DNA of 64,000 bases from Enemella dayhoffiae. GTDB lineage: Bacteria; Actinomycetota; Actinomycetes; Propionibacteriales; Propionibacteriaceae. A program made the translations under genes and the position numbers. The stretch covers positions 186,001-250,000 of the forward strand of contig NZ_NMVQ01000023.1 of NCBI RefSeq assembly GCF_002250625.1. Direction: 5' to 3'. Below are positions 42,800-52,234 of the stretch, in pieces. The number at the start of each line of letters is the position of its first letter. The first letter of the stretch is position 1. The notes beneath the pieces were generated by a model. That model was given only the letters and a program-made list of their open reading frames with translations, was not told the DNA's origin and ran no database searches.

Positions 42800-44662
42800 A
42801 TGACCAGCACCCGGCTAGAGACCGCCGAGATCACCCCCGAGCTCGAGGCGAAGTTGGCCGACCGCGCCCCCTCGGTGGGCGAGATGCTGAAGCGACGGAT
42901 CGCCAAGGACCCCCAGCGGACCGCCTTCAAATACCCGGACAAGGACGAGAACTGGCAGGACCTGACCTGGCAGGAGTCGGCGGAGATCATCCACGATCTG
43001 GCCGGCGGTCTGCTGGCCGTCGGGCTCGAGCCGGAGGGCCGGGTCGCGCTCGCCTCCACCACCCGGGTGGAGTGGATCCTGGCCGATCTGGCGGTGATGT
43101 GCGCCGGCGGCGCGACCACCACGATCTATCCGACGACCCAGGACTCCGATGTGGGCTACATCCTCGACGACTCGGGTTCGCGGGTCGCCATCGTCGAGGA
43201 CGCCGAGCAGCTCGCCAAGGTGGCCCAGCACCAGGACATCTTCGACAACCTGCTCGCCGTGGTGCTGATCGACGGGGAGTCCACCCAGGAAAAGGTGCAC
43301 TCCTGGAAGGAGTTCAGCGAGCTCGGCCGGGCGTACCGCAACGACCACCCGCAGGCGATCGATCAGGCGATCGCGCGGACCGGTCCGGACAGCCTGTCGA
43401 CGCTGATCTACACCTCCGGAACCACCGGCCGCCCCAAGGGCGTACGCCTGACCCACGACTGCTGGTGCTATCTGGGCGCCGGTGTCGAGCAGCTCGACCT
43501 GCTCAACTACGACGACCTGCACTATCTGTGGCTGCCGCTCTCGCACGTCTTCGGCAAGGCGCTGCTCACGCTGCAGGTGCAGATCGGTTTCCCGACCGCG
43601 GTGGACGGACGGATCGACAAGATCGTGGACGGCCTCGGTGCGGTCAAGCCCACCTTCATGTGCGGCGCCCCGCGGATCTTCGAGAAGGTGCGCGCCAAGG
43701 TGATGATGGGCGCCGCCTCCGGCCTGAAGTCCAAGATCGCCCGCTGGGCGTTCAGCGTCGGTCAGCAGTCGATCCCTTACCGGCTTGAGAATCGCAAGCT
43801 GCCCGCCGGTCTGGCCGCCCAGTACAAGGTCGCCGACAAGCTGGTGTTCAGCAAGCTCAAGGAGCGGCTCGGCGGCAACCTTCGGTTCATGATCTCGGGA
43901 TCCGCCAAGCTCAACGCCCAGGTCCAGCAGTGGTTCTATGCCGCCGGAATCCTCGTCATCGAGGGATATGGGATGACCGAGTCCTCCGCGGTCACCTGCG
44001 TCAACGACCCGCGTACGCCGCGGCTGGGCACCGTGGGTGCGCCGCTTCCCGGGACCCGGTTGAAGATCGCCGAGGACGGTGAGGTGCTGATCAAGGGACC
44101 GGCGGTGATGCTCGGCTATCACAACCTGCCGGAGCAGACGGCCGAGTCGCTGACCGAGGACGGCTGGTTGCACACCGGTGACATCGGTGAGCTGGACGAG
44201 GAGGACAACCTCAGGATCACCGACCGCAAGAAGGATCTGATCAAGACCTCCGGCGGAAAATACGTTGCCCCGCAGAAGGTCGAGGGTGCGCTGGTCGCGA
44301 ACTGCCCCTACATCTCCCAGGTCGTGGTGCACGGCGAGGGACGCAAGTACATCACGGCGCTGATCGCACTCGACCCCGAATCGTTGCAGGGCTGGGCCGA
44401 GAATCACGGGGACGGCAGCCTCAAGGGCCTCGACTACACCGCCCTGGTCAAGCATCCCGAGGTCGAGGCGATGGTCGATCACTACGTGCAGACCGGCAAC
44501 GAGCGGCTCGAGCGGTGGGAGACGGTGAAGCGGTTCAAGCTGCTCGAGCACGAGTTGACCGTCGATGAGGGGTCGGTCACGCCCAGCCTGAAGATCCGCC
44601 GCGTGGCGGTGGAGAAGCGGTACGCCGCAGACCTGGATTCCCTGTACGACAAGGAGGACTGA
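42800..44662 (+). CDS. Long-chain fatty-acid CoA ligase (FadD15-like)
   Basis: A 620-residue adenylate-forming enzyme with GGAGGA 5 bases before ATG 42800. Motifs: SLSTLIYTSGTTGRPKGVRLTH (phosphate loop), YLWLPLSHVFGKAL, IEGYGMTESSAVTC, DGWLHTGDIGELDEEDNLRITDRKKDLIKTSGGKYVAP. The last Lys region (TPSLKIRR) holds the catalytic lysine of the C-terminal domain. It activates fatty acids with ATP and CoA; the sequence fits the AMP-binding FACL group of actinobacteria. The thioesterase gene follows after 3 bases. Confidence 0.9.
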   Translation: MTSTRLETAEITPELEAKLADRAPSVGEMLKRRIAKDPQRTAFKYPDKDENWQDLTWQESAEIIHDLAGGLLAVGLEPEGRVALASTTRVEWILADLAVMCAGGATTTIYPTTQDSDVGYILDDSGSRVAIVEDAEQLAKVAQHQDIFDNLLAVVLIDGESTQEKVHSWKEFSELGRAYRNDHPQAIDQAIARTGPDSLSTLIYTSGTTGRPKGVRLTHDCWCYLGAGVEQLDLLNYDDLHYLWLPLSHVFGKALLTLQVQIGFPTAVDGRIDKIVDGLGAVKPTFMCGAPRIFEKVRAKVMMGAASGLKSKIARWAFSVGQQSIPYRLENRKLPAGLAAQYKVADKLVFSKLKERLGGNLRFMISGSAKLNAQVQQWFYAAGILVIEGYGMTESSAVTCVNDPRTPRLGTVGAPLPGTRLKIAEDGEVLIKGPAVMLGYHNLPEQTAESLTEDGWLHTGDIGELDEEDNLRITDRKKDLIKTSGGKYVAPQKVEGALVANCPYISQVVVHGEGRKYITALIALDPESLQGWAENHGDGSLKGLDYTALVKHPEVEAMVDHYVQTGNERLERWETVKRFKLLEHELTVDEGSVTPSLKIRRVAVEKRYAADLDSLYDKED

Positions 44663-44665
44663 GCG

Positions 44666-45538
44666 TTGCCCCATGTCGTCGACGTCCCCACCCGGTGGGG
44701 CGACATGGACGCTCAGGCCCATCTGAACAACGGCGTGTTCGTCGACTTCCTGCAGGAAGCCCGCGTCGACTTCCTGCACTCGGGGCCGTTCGGCTATCTG
44801 CTCGGTGAGGAGGACGATCCCGAGCACGCGCACGACGCCATCCTGGTGGTCAGCCACCAGGTGGAGTACCGGCGCCCGGTGGTGCACGGACAGCGGGTGC
44901 AGGTCGAACTGTCGGTGGTGTCGGTCGGGGCGGCCCGGTTCGAGGTGGCGTACAACGTCACCGCCGACGGTGAGGTCGCCGCGCGCGCCCGGACCGTGCT
45001 CTGCGTCTTCGATCGCCGGGCGCAGCGGATCCGCCGTTTCACGCCAGAGGAACGCGCCTGGTTCAGCGAGCGGATCGAGTCGGTCGAGCCGCTACGAGAA
45101 TTGCCGAAGCCGCCGGATTTCGAGGTGCAGAAGGCATTCCGCGGTCCGTTGAAGGTGCGCTGGTCCGACATCGACCAGTACCGCCACGTGAACAACGTCC
45201 GCTTCTATGACTATGCGCAGGAAGCCCGGATCACCATGATGAGCACCGCGCGCGCGGCGTTCGAGAGCACCGAACCGTCCGAGAACATGTGGCTGGTGGT
45301 CCGCCAGGACGTCGACTACCTGGGTCAGGTGCGGTTCCGCCGCGAGCCCTACAGCGTGCTGACCGTGCTGGAGCGGCTCGGTGGTTCCTCGATGATGCTG
45401 CGGCTGCGGCTGCTCGACGAGGAGACCGGCGAGCAGTTTGCCACCGCGCGCACGGTGTTGGTCCACACCGGACCCGACGGTCGACCGTTGCCGATCGACG
45501 ACCGGATCCGGCACGCCATGGCGCCCTACGTGCTCTGA
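44666..45538 (+). CDS. Double-hotdog acyl-CoA thioesterase
   Basis: A 290-residue protein from TTG 44666; AAGGAGG lies 8 bases before it and no in-frame ATG is near. Two 4HBT-type hotdog domains are evident: GDMDAQAHLNNGVFVDFLQEAR (residues ~12-33) and SDIDQYRHVNNVRFYDYAQEAR (~172-193), each with the Asp in the helix start. It should hydrolyse acyl-CoA, next to the acyl-CoA ligase; the two together may form a ligase/hydrolase control pair. Confidence 0.85.
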   Translation: MPHVVDVPTRWGDMDAQAHLNNGVFVDFLQEARVDFLHSGPFGYLLGEEDDPEHAHDAILVVSHQVEYRRPVVHGQRVQVELSVVSVGAARFEVAYNVTADGEVAARARTVLCVFDRRAQRIRRFTPEERAWFSERIESVEPLRELPKPPDFEVQKAFRGPLKVRWSDIDQYRHVNNVRFYDYAQEARITMMSTARAAFESTEPSENMWLVVRQDVDYLGQVRFRREPYSVLTVLERLGGSSMMLRLRLLDEETGEQFATARTVLVHTGPDGRPLPIDDRIRHAMAPYVL

Positions 45539-45565
45539 TTCACCGGCCTGCCTGGAATGAGCGGG

Positions 45566-47287
45566 TCAGCGGGCGAGCCAGACCGCTTCGTCGGTGCCCA
45601 GTCGCCCGGTCGTCGCATCGCCGCTGTGCACCAGCACGCGGGCGTCGGCCGGCAGCTCGATCGGGTCCCCGAAGTTCACCACACAACGGAATCCGGGCTC
45701 GCGGTCGAACGCCAGCACCTCATCGTGCGGCCCTTCCACCCAGCTCAGGTCGCCATCCCCCAGCGCCGGGTTGCGGCGACGCTCGGCCAGCGCCGCGCGA
45801 TAGAGGCTCAGGTGGCTGGTCGGGTCGTTCGCCTGGTCGGCCACGGTCTGCCCGGCCCAGCGCGCCGGTTGCGGTAGCCACGGCACGCCGGACGGTCCGA
45901 AACCGAACGGTGATCGAGATCCCGACCACGGGAGTGGTACGCGGCAGCCGTCGCGTCCGCGGATGGTGCGACCGGAACGGAACCAGGTGGGGTCCTGCAG
46001 CGCCTCCTCCGGCAGATCCTCCACCTCCTCGAGCCCGAGTTCGTCACCTTGATAGACGTAGCAGCCACCGGGCAGGGCAAACTCCAGCAGGGCGGCGGCG
46101 CGGGCGCGGCGCCGACCCAGCTCCAGGTCGACCGGCATGCCCGCGTAGTGGTGCCATTCGCGGCCCCCGTGCTCGGGGACCATCCCGGCCGAGGAGAACC
46201 GCACCCCGGTCTCCGGCTTGCCATAACGGGTGGCCACCCGCGGGGTGTCGTGGTTGGACAGCACCCAGGTGCAGGGCGCGCCGGCCGCGGCGTGCTCGCG
46301 GCGCGAGGCGTCGATCACGTGGCGCTGCGAGTCGATCGTCCACTCGCACAGCAGGTGATCGAAGTTGAAGGTGGTGTGCAACCGGTCCGGCTGCACGTAG
46401 GCCACCAGCCGCGGCAACGGGTCGAGATAGGCCTCGGAGACGAACACCCGTGGTCCCTGCGGGGTGTCGGCATATTCGTCGGCCACGGTACGCCAGCGGC
46501 GGTGGATCTCCTCCAGCTGCGGTTGCACGTCCCACAGCGGGGAGCCGGGGTGCTTCTCCTTGCTGGCTCCGTAGCCGGTCTCCGGGTCGACCGGCAGGTC
46601 GGGCAGGGTGGCGTCCTTGGCCATCGAGTCGGCGACGTCCACCCGGAATCCGTCGACGCCACGGTCGAACCAGAAGCGCAGGATGTCGTCGAACTCCTCG
46701 ACCACCTTGGGGTTGTCCCAGTTCCAGTCCGGCTGCTCGGGGGCGAACATGTGCAGGTACCACTGCCCGGGGCTGCCGTCCGGCTCGGTGACCCGCTGCC
46801 AGGCGGAACCGCCGAACATCGCCTCGTAGTTGTTGGGTGGCTCGTCACCGTTCGGGCCACGGCCGTCGCGGAACCAGAACAGGTCCCGCTCGGCCGACCC
46901 GCGGCCGGCGGCGACCGCCTGCTGGAACCACGGGTGCTGGTCGGAGCAGTGGTTGGGGACCAGGTCGATCAACACCCGCATCCCCAGGGCGTGCGCGGCG
47001 GCGATGAACTCGTCGGCATCGGCGAGGGTGCCGAAGTCGGGGTGGATGTCGCGATAGTCGGACACGTCATAGCCGCCGTCGGCGAGCGGGGAGGGATACC
47101 ACGGGGACACCCAGATGGCGTCGACCCCGAGCTCGGCCAGGTGCGGCAGCCGGTCGATGATCCCGCGGAGGTCGCCCGTGCCGTCGCCGTTGGCGTCGGC
47201 GAAGGAACGCGGATAGATCTGATACACCACCGCGCTGCGCCACCAGTCGGTGGACTGCGTCGTGCTGGTCTGCGGCTGCTCGGTCAC
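45566..47287 (-). CDS. Alpha-glucosidase/oligo-1,6-glucosidase, GH13
   Basis: A 573-residue enzyme. GH13 regions: VYQIYPRSFADANGDGTGDL, DLVPNHCSDQHPWF, GFRVDVADSMAKD (nucleophile Asp), VFVSEAYLDPLPRL (acid/base Glu) and VLSNHDTPRVATRYG (the third acid). It hydrolyses alpha-1,4 or 1,6 glucosides, or acts as a trehalose or sucrose-type enzyme; which is not clear. No signal peptide is present, so it is cytoplasmic. It faces the thioesterase gene tail to tail with 27 bases between. Confidence 0.88.
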   Translation of the reverse strand: MTEQPQTSTTQSTDWWRSAVVYQIYPRSFADANGDGTGDLRGIIDRLPHLAELGVDAIWVSPWYPSPLADGGYDVSDYRDIHPDFGTLADADEFIAAAHALGMRVLIDLVPNHCSDQHPWFQQAVAAGRGSAERDLFWFRDGRGPNGDEPPNNYEAMFGGSAWQRVTEPDGSPGQWYLHMFAPEQPDWNWDNPKVVEEFDDILRFWFDRGVDGFRVDVADSMAKDATLPDLPVDPETGYGASKEKHPGSPLWDVQPQLEEIHRRWRTVADEYADTPQGPRVFVSEAYLDPLPRLVAYVQPDRLHTTFNFDHLLCEWTIDSQRHVIDASRREHAAAGAPCTWVLSNHDTPRVATRYGKPETGVRFSSAGMVPEHGGREWHHYAGMPVDLELGRRRARAAALLEFALPGGCYVYQGDELGLEEVEDLPEEALQDPTWFRSGRTIRGRDGCRVPLPWSGSRSPFGFGPSGVPWLPQPARWAGQTVADQANDPTSHLSLYRAALAERRRNPALGDGDLSWVEGPHDEVLAFDREPGFRCVVNFGDPIELPADARVLVHSGDATTGRLGTDEAVWLAR

Positions 47288-47382
47288 GCCTCTTCCTCAG
47301 AACTCTGGACGGGTTTCACCCATCCTGCCAGAACTCCTGACCACCATGTCAGTACCACCCGGGCGTTGGCCGCGGAGCTCGC

Positions 47383-47787
47383 TCAGGGAGCGTCCGGGGT
47401 GTTGCGCAGGGAGTCGGCCGCGCGGGTCAGATAGTCCCACAGGATCGCGTCGTCCTCGGCGGACAGCCCCACGTCGTCCAGGGCGCCGCGCATGTGCCGC
47501 AGCCAGGTGTCCCGTTCGACCGAGGAGATCTGGAAGGGGAAGTGCCGCATCCGCAGCCGCGGGTGCCCCCGCTGCTCGGAATAGGTGGTGGGCCCACCCC
47601 AGTACTGCTCGAGGAACATCATCAACCGCACGCGCGCCGGTTCGAGGTCCTGCTCCGGATACATCGCGCGGAAGGTGGCGTCCTCGGCCACGCGGTCATA
47701 GAAGCCGCGGGTCAGCCGGTCGAAGGTGTCATGGCCTCCGACGCGCTGATAGAACGTCTGCTGCGGGTCAGGGGGCTCGGCACTCAC
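47383..47787 (-). CDS. glbO: Group II truncated haemoglobin
   Basis: A 134-residue globin. Visible marks: FYQRVGGHDTFDRLTRGFYDRVAED, YPEQDLEPARVRLMMFLEQYWGGPTTYSEQRGHPRLRMRHFPF (Tyr/Gln/Trp region and proximal His in RMRHFPF) and a final helix. It matches GlbO of mycobacteria and corynebacteria, proposed to bind O2 and protect respiration or lipids. A 99-base inverted repeat lies just upstream. Confidence 0.92.
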   Translation of the reverse strand: MSAEPPDPQQTFYQRVGGHDTFDRLTRGFYDRVAEDATFRAMYPEQDLEPARVRLMMFLEQYWGGPTTYSEQRGHPRLRMRHFPFQISSVERDTWLRHMRGALDDVGLSAEDDAILWDYLTRAADSLRNTPDAP

Positions 47788-47803
47788 CCGGGCATCCTAC
47801 GCC

Positions 47804-47902
47804 GTGACGCCTGACCTGCAGTCTCCGAAACGGTCCATGATCAAACGCAGTGGGACTGGGTTTCACGGCGCCTTGCGACGGAGACTGCAGGTCAGGCGTC
47901 AC
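47804..47902. repeat. Large inverted repeat between glbO and mscS
   Basis: Perfect 24-base arms (47804-47827 and 47879-47902) enclose 51 bases. The arms begin GTGACGCCTGAC on both strands. The right arm includes the mscS stop codon (47892-47894). The inner part has an imperfect palindrome of its own (AAACGCAGT/ACTGGGTTT). It may be a terminator for mscS on the reverse strand or a MITE/REP-like element. Confidence 0.85.
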
Positions 47903-48617
47903 CGTCAACCGGACGCCGGCCGGGCTTGTCGTCCACCTCACGCGCGCCGTCGGCCGGCTCGGGCGGCTTCACCACGGTGGTGTCCGGCTTCGCCTTGCCC
48001 GGTGACCAGGACAGCGTCCAGGCACCGGCCTCCGGCACCACCGGTCGATCCGAACCGCCCTGGGAGAAGTTGCCGACCCGCATCACCTCGCCGTTGCGGA
48101 CATACCAGGTGTTGCCGTTGTCGTCGCGCAGGACCGTCACCCGCAGACCCACCGACTCCACGGTCCCCGACGCCTTGTCCATGTCCACGTAGTCACCGAC
48201 ACCGAGCTGATCCTCAACCAGCATGAAGATTCCGGACAGCAGATCCTTGATGATCGACTGCACGCCGAAGGCGACCGCCACGCCGATCACCGAGGTGCCG
48301 GCGACGATGGTGGTGATGTTGAAGCCCAGTTCGTCGAAGATCATCATAAGGATCACGAAACAGATGATCGCGGTGGCGAAACCGCGGGCCATCGACCCCA
48401 GGGCGGTGATCCGCTGCTCGCGGCGCTGCACGCCGACGGCCGGGGTCGACGCCCGACGGTTCGCCTTTCCCTGCACCAGTCGGCGTACGCCCAGGTCGAT
48501 CAACTTGTGCGCCACGGCGCGCAGGATCACCGCCATCAGCAGCAGGAAGACGATCCGGACCGGAGCCCAGGTCATCACCGCCTCGAAGGTGCGCGGAAAT
48601 TCCCAGCTCCCCTTCAT
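47892..48617 (-). CDS. Small-conductance mechanosensitive channel (MscS family)
   Basis: A 241-residue protein. Two hydrophobic helices (residues ~15-40 and ~78-102) are followed by the MscS pore helix/beta domain pattern: VAGTSVIGVAVAFGVQSIIKDLLSGIFMLVEDQLGVGDYVDMD, SGTVESVGLRVTVLRDDNGNTWYVRNGEV. ATG 48617 overlaps the pyrC stop by ATGA. It releases solutes on hypo-osmotic shock; co-translation with pyr genes is probably incidental. The Pro/Asp-rich C-terminus is variable. Confidence 0.88.
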   Translation of the reverse strand: MKGSWEFPRTFEAVMTWAPVRIVFLLLMAVILRAVAHKLIDLGVRRLVQGKANRRASTPAVGVQRREQRITALGSMARGFATAIICFVILMMIFDELGFNITTIVAGTSVIGVAVAFGVQSIIKDLLSGIFMLVEDQLGVGDYVDMDKASGTVESVGLRVTVLRDDNGNTWYVRNGEVMRVGNFSQGGSDRPVVPEAGAWTLSWSPGKAKPDTTVVKPPEPADGAREVDDKPGRRPVDGDA

Positions 48618-49879
48618 CGGCGGCTCCAGGTCACCTGGCCGCGCCACATCGTCAACTCCACCGGATCCGGCAGATCCCTGCCGTGATAGGGATTGTTGCG
48701 CGACAGTGAGGCCGAGTCGGCGCGATCCACCACCCTTCGCCGATCCGGGTCGACCAGCACCAGGTTGGCCGGCCCGCCGACCTCCAGCGGGCGACCCTGC
48801 GCGGTCAGCCCGGCGATCCGGGCCGGGGCGTACGCCATCCGCTCGACCAGCTGCGCCCAGTCCAGCCGTCCGGTGCTGACCATCGTCTCCAGCACCACGC
48901 CGAGCGCGGCCTCCAGGCCGAGCATCCCGAAGGCCGCGTCACCGAAGGCGTGGTCCTTGTCCTGGGCCGCGTGCGGCGCATGGTCGGTACCGACGCAGTC
49001 GATCGTGCCGTCGGCGAGACCTTCGCGCAGGGCCGTCACATGCTCATCGGGCCGCAACGGTGGATTCACCTTGAAGGTGGGGTCATAGCCGACCACCTCG
49101 TCGGTGGTCAGCAGCAGGTGGTGCGGTGTCACCTCCGCGGTGACCCGCACCCCGCGCTGCTTCGCCCAGCGGATGATGTCCACCGATTCGGCGGTGGACA
49201 CGTGGCACACGTGCACCCGCGACCGGGTCAACCGGGCCAGCTCCACGTCCCGGGCGACGATCACCGACTCCGCGGCCGCCGGCCATCCGCCCAGGCCCAG
49301 CCGCCCGGAGATCTCGCCCTCGTGGCAGCAGGCTCCGGAGCCGGCCAGCCGCGGGTCCTGGGCGTGCTGGGCGATCACCCCGTCGAACGCCCGCACATAT
49401 TCCAGCGCCCGCCGCATCAGCAACGGGTCCGCGACGCAGTGCCCGTCGTCGGAGAACACCCGCACCCCGGCCCGCGCCATCAACCCCAGCTCGGCCAGCT
49501 CCTGGCCGGCCAGCGATCGGGTCACCGCCCCGACCGGGAACACCTCGGCGCTGGCGGTCTCCGCCGCGACCTCGCGGATGTGCCGCGCCGCCTCGGCGGT
49601 GTCGGTGACCGGGTTGGTGTTCGCCATCGCCAGCACCGCGGTGAACCCGCCGCGGGCCGCCGCGCGGGTGCCGGTGGCGATCGTCTCGGCGTCCTCACGG
49701 CCCGGTTCGCGCAGGTGGCAGTGGGTGTCCACCAGCCCCGGCAGCGCGATCAACCCGTCGGCGTCGACCCGCTCCGGATCGTCAGCCCCGGCGGGATCGG
49801 CGAACCGCCCGTCGCGGATCAACAGGTCCTGCGGCTCCCCGCCCAGGATCCGTGCCCCGGTGATCAGGATCTCGCTCAC
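48614..49879 (-). CDS. pyrC: Dihydroorotase
   Basis: A 421-residue amidohydrolase starting at GTG 49879. Metal and substrate motifs: [21 protein letters not shown] (HxH and Asp), TEVSADDGHC-like region [29 protein letters not shown] and [12 protein letters not shown] (Asp). It makes dihydroorotate in pyrimidine synthesis. GTGA overlap with pyrB upstream and ATGA overlap with mscS downstream. Confidence 0.93.
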   Translation of the reverse strand: MSEILITGARILGGEPQDLLIRDGRFADPAGADDPERVDADGLIALPGLVDTHCHLREPGREDAETIATGTRAAARGGFTAVLAMANTNPVTDTAEAARHIREVAAETASAEVFPVGAVTRSLAGQELAELGLMARAGVRVFSDDGHCVADPLLMRRALEYVRAFDGVIAQHAQDPRLAGSGACCHEGEISGRLGLGGWPAAAESVIVARDVELARLTRSRVHVCHVSTAESVDIIRWAKQRGVRVTAEVTPHHLLLTTDEVVGYDPTFKVNPPLRPDEHVTALREGLADGTIDCVGTDHAPHAAQDKDHAFGDAAFGMLGLEAALGVVLETMVSTGRLDWAQLVERMAYAPARIAGLTAQGRPLEVGGPANLVLVDPDRRRVVDRADSASLSRNNPYHGRDLPDPVELTMWRGQVTWSRR

Positions 49880-50826
49880 GCCGTCGCTCCCGTCTCGTTC
49901 GCCCCACCCAGCAGGTGATAGAGCACACTCATCCGCACCGCCACCCCGGCCGCCACCTGGTCCAGCACCCGGGAGGCCGCGGCGTCGGCGGCCGCCGCGG
50001 AGATCTCCAGTCCGCGGTTCATCGGTCCCGGGTGCATCACCGCGGCCTCGGGCCGCATCCGCGCGAGCCGCTCCGGGGTCAGCCCATAGCCGATGGTGTA
50101 TTCCCGCGCCGTGGGGAAGTAACCCCCGCTCATCCGCTCCCGCTGCACCCGCAGCATCATCGCGATGTCCACCTGGTCGATCACCTCGTCGAAGTCGGTG
50201 TGCACCTCGGCCGGCCAGCTGTCCACCCCCGACGGCAGCAGGGTCGGTGGCGCGACCAGCAGCACCCGGGCGCCGAGGGTGTGCAGCAGCAGCACGTTGC
50301 TGCGCACCACCCGCGAGTGGGTCAGGTCGCCGGTGATCGCCACCGTCTTCCCCGACCAGTCGGCAAAGCCCGGATCCACGAGGCGGAAGTGCCGGCGCAT
50401 CGTGAACGCGTCCAGCAGCGCCTGGGTGGGGTGCTCGTGGGTGCCGTCGCCGGCGTTCACCACCGACGCGTCCACCCAGTTGGCGGCCTGCGCGGGGGCG
50501 CCCGAGGAGCTGTGCCGGATGACCAGGGCGTCCACCCCCATCGCCGCGATCACCTGCACCGTGTCGCGCAACGATTCCCCCTTGCTCACCGAGGATCCCT
50601 TGGCCGACACGTTGATCACGTCGGCGCTCAACCACTTGCCGGCGATCTCGAAGGAGGAGCGGGTCCGGGTGGAGTCCTCGAAGAACAGGTTCACCACCGT
50701 GCGGCCGCGCAGCGTGGGCAGTTTCTTCACCTCGCGCCGCTGCACCTCCGACATCTCCTCGGCCAGGTCGCAGATCGAGTCGATCTCCGACCGGCTCAGG
50801 TCGGCGGCCGACAACAGGTGCTTCAT
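49876..50826 (-). CDS. pyrB: Aspartate carbamoyltransferase catalytic subunit
   Basis: A 316-residue transcarbamylase: [19 protein letters not shown] (STRTR carbamoyl phosphate motif), [30 protein letters not shown], and [12 protein letters not shown]. No regulatory subunit gene is seen, as usual in actinobacteria. Its stop overlaps the pyrC start and its start overlaps the pyrR end (both ATGA/GTGA). Confidence 0.95.
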   Translation of the reverse strand: MKHLLSAADLSRSEIDSICDLAEEMSEVQRREVKKLPTLRGRTVVNLFFEDSTRTRSSFEIAGKWLSADVINVSAKGSSVSKGESLRDTVQVIAAMGVDALVIRHSSSGAPAQAANWVDASVVNAGDGTHEHPTQALLDAFTMRRHFRLVDPGFADWSGKTVAITGDLTHSRVVRSNVLLLHTLGARVLLVAPPTLLPSGVDSWPAEVHTDFDEVIDQVDIAMMLRVQRERMSGGYFPTAREYTIGYGLTPERLARMRPEAAVMHPGPMNRGLEISAAAADAAASRVLDQVAAGVAVRMSVLYHLLGGANETGATA

Positions 50827-51404
50827 TCACCGTCTCCCTGCTCGGAATCCTCGGCACCGGGGGCGCTGCTGATGGTCACCTCGGTGACCCCGTCCACCTC
50901 GTCCAGGCGTACGCCGACCCGCTCGTTCGCGGCGGTGGGCAGGTTCTTGCCGACGTGGTCGGCCCGGATGGGCAGCTGGCGGTGTCCGCGATCGACCAGC
51001 ACCGCCAGGCGTACCGCGTGCGGCCGGCCGAGCTCCTTCAGCGCGTCCAGGGCCGCCGCCACGCTGCGCCCGGAGAACAGCACGTCGTCGACCAGCACCA
51101 CGGTCGCCTCGTCGACCGAGCCAGGCAGGCTGGTCCGGCCGACCTGGCGGGTGGGCTGTTGGCGCAGGTCGTCGCGATACATGGTGATGTCGAGTCGTCC
51201 CACCGACACCGGCCCCTCGCCGGCGCGTTGGATCGCCGTGGCCAGCCGTTCGGCCAGCGGAACCCCGCGGGTGGGGATCCCCAACAGCATCAGCCCGTTG
51301 GCGCCGTGGTTCGCCTCGATGACCTCGTGTGCCATCCGGGTGATCGCCCGGGCCACCTCACCGGAGTCCAGAACGACCCTGCTCCGGGGTCCCTGCTGTG
51401 CCAT
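50823..51404 (-). CDS. pyrR: PyrR bifunctional regulator/uracil phosphoribosyltransferase
   Basis: A 193-residue PRT-type protein: [30 protein letters not shown], the PRPP motif [27 protein letters not shown], and the C-terminal [17 protein letters not shown]. PyrR senses UMP and regulates pyr genes, in actinobacteria probably by blocking translation of its own leader. The leader to the divergent gene is only 53 bases, so no full attenuator hairpin fits. ATG 51404 has AAGGAGT. Confidence 0.93.
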   Translation of the reverse strand: MAQQGPRSRVVLDSGEVARAITRMAHEVIEANHGANGLMLLGIPTRGVPLAERLATAIQRAGEGPVSVGRLDITMYRDDLRQQPTRQVGRTSLPGSVDEATVVLVDDVLFSGRSVAAALDALKELGRPHAVRLAVLVDRGHRQLPIRADHVGKNLPTAANERVGVRLDEVDGVTEVTISSAPGAEDSEQGDGE

Positions 51405-51457
51405 CAATACTCCTTGCCGGCGTGCTGCCGCGAGCCATCTCCACTACCGTAGGGCAG

Positions 51458-51784
51458 GTGAGCGAACTGTCCTGCATGCTAATCCCCCTGACCGGCACGT
51501 TTCCCGGTTGGCCCACGGCCGAGCAGCCGTCGGTGGCCCTGTGGCTCTTCGTCGTGCTCGGCATCCCGGTGCTGGTCGCGGTCGTGATCGCCGTCGTGGT
51601 CGGCGCCGGCGCGCTGGCCCGCCGGGGCCGCGGTGAGCGGCAGCTCAACCAGCCGGTCTGGTACGGCCAGTCCGCGGTCGCCTCGGGCAACGGGCAGGGC
51701 GAGTTGACCGACGGCGGCGGGCAGCCGAAGGGCGACGACAACTCCAACGACAAGAACCTGGGAGGCACCAGTGTCCGGTGGTGA
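51458..51784 (+). CDS. Small single-pass membrane protein
   Basis: A 108-residue protein from GTG 51458. One membrane helix at residues ~31-55 (WLFVVLGIPVLVAVVIAVVVGAG), then a basic turn (RRGRGER) and a hydrophilic, Gly/Asn-rich tail. It is divergent from pyrR and overlaps the next gene by 14 bases. No family is recognised. Confidence 0.6.
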   Translation: MSELSCMLIPLTGTFPGWPTAEQPSVALWLFVVLGIPVLVAVVIAVVVGAGALARRGRGERQLNQPVWYGQSAVASGNGQGELTDGGGQPKGDDNSNDKNLGGTSVRW

Positions 51785-52160
51785 GCTCAGCGGCACCGAC
51801 TCCGCCCGCCTCAAGGAGGCGGTGCATCGCGCCGAAACCCTGTCCGGGTTGAAGTTCTCGCTCTTCCTCGGTGACGCGGAGGGGGATCCGCGTCGGCACG
51901 CCCAGCAGTTGCACGCCCGGCTGGAGGACCCCGCCGACTCCGTTCTGGTGCTCTGCGACCCGGGCCAGCGGGCGTTGGAGATCGTCACCGGGGTCGAGGC
52001 CCGGCGTACCCTCACCGACGGCGAGTGCCGGATGGCCGCCGCCAGCATGCAGTCCAACTTCATCGCCGGCGACCTGGTCGGCGGGCTCACCCACGGCCTC
52101 GCCCAGCTCGGCGGGTACGCCCGCAAGGCGCGGGTGCTGCACGTCACCGAGAACTCCTGA
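51771..52160 (+). CDS. DUF5130-family protein
   Basis: A 129-residue protein from GTG 51771. The conserved core is LSGLKFSLFLGDAEGDPRRHAQQLHARLEDPADSVLVLCDPGQRALEIVTGVEARRTLTD, as in the small DUF5130 (TPM-like) proteins of actinobacteria (assignment from memory). It probably works with the membrane protein translated just ahead of it. Function is unknown. Confidence 0.7.
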   Translation: MSGGELSGTDSARLKEAVHRAETLSGLKFSLFLGDAEGDPRRHAQQLHARLEDPADSVLVLCDPGQRALEIVTGVEARRTLTDGECRMAAASMQSNFIAGDLVGGLTHGLAQLGGYARKARVLHVTENS

Positions 52161-52174
52161 CCCTTCGACTCGTC

Positions 52175-52234
52175 GCTGCGCTCCTCGCTCAGGGAACGTG
52201 CGGGAGTGCGCTGCGCTCCTCGCTCGGGGAACGT
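52175..52234. repeat. Direct repeat of a 25-bp dispersed sequence
   Basis: GCTGCGCTCCTCGCTC[A/G]GGGAACGT occurs at 52175-52199 and 52210-52234, one mismatch by eye. The type is a familiar dispersed intergenic repeat in actinobacteria; a partial relative (GCTCGCTCAGGGAGCGTCC) is at 47379-47397. Confidence 0.75.
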
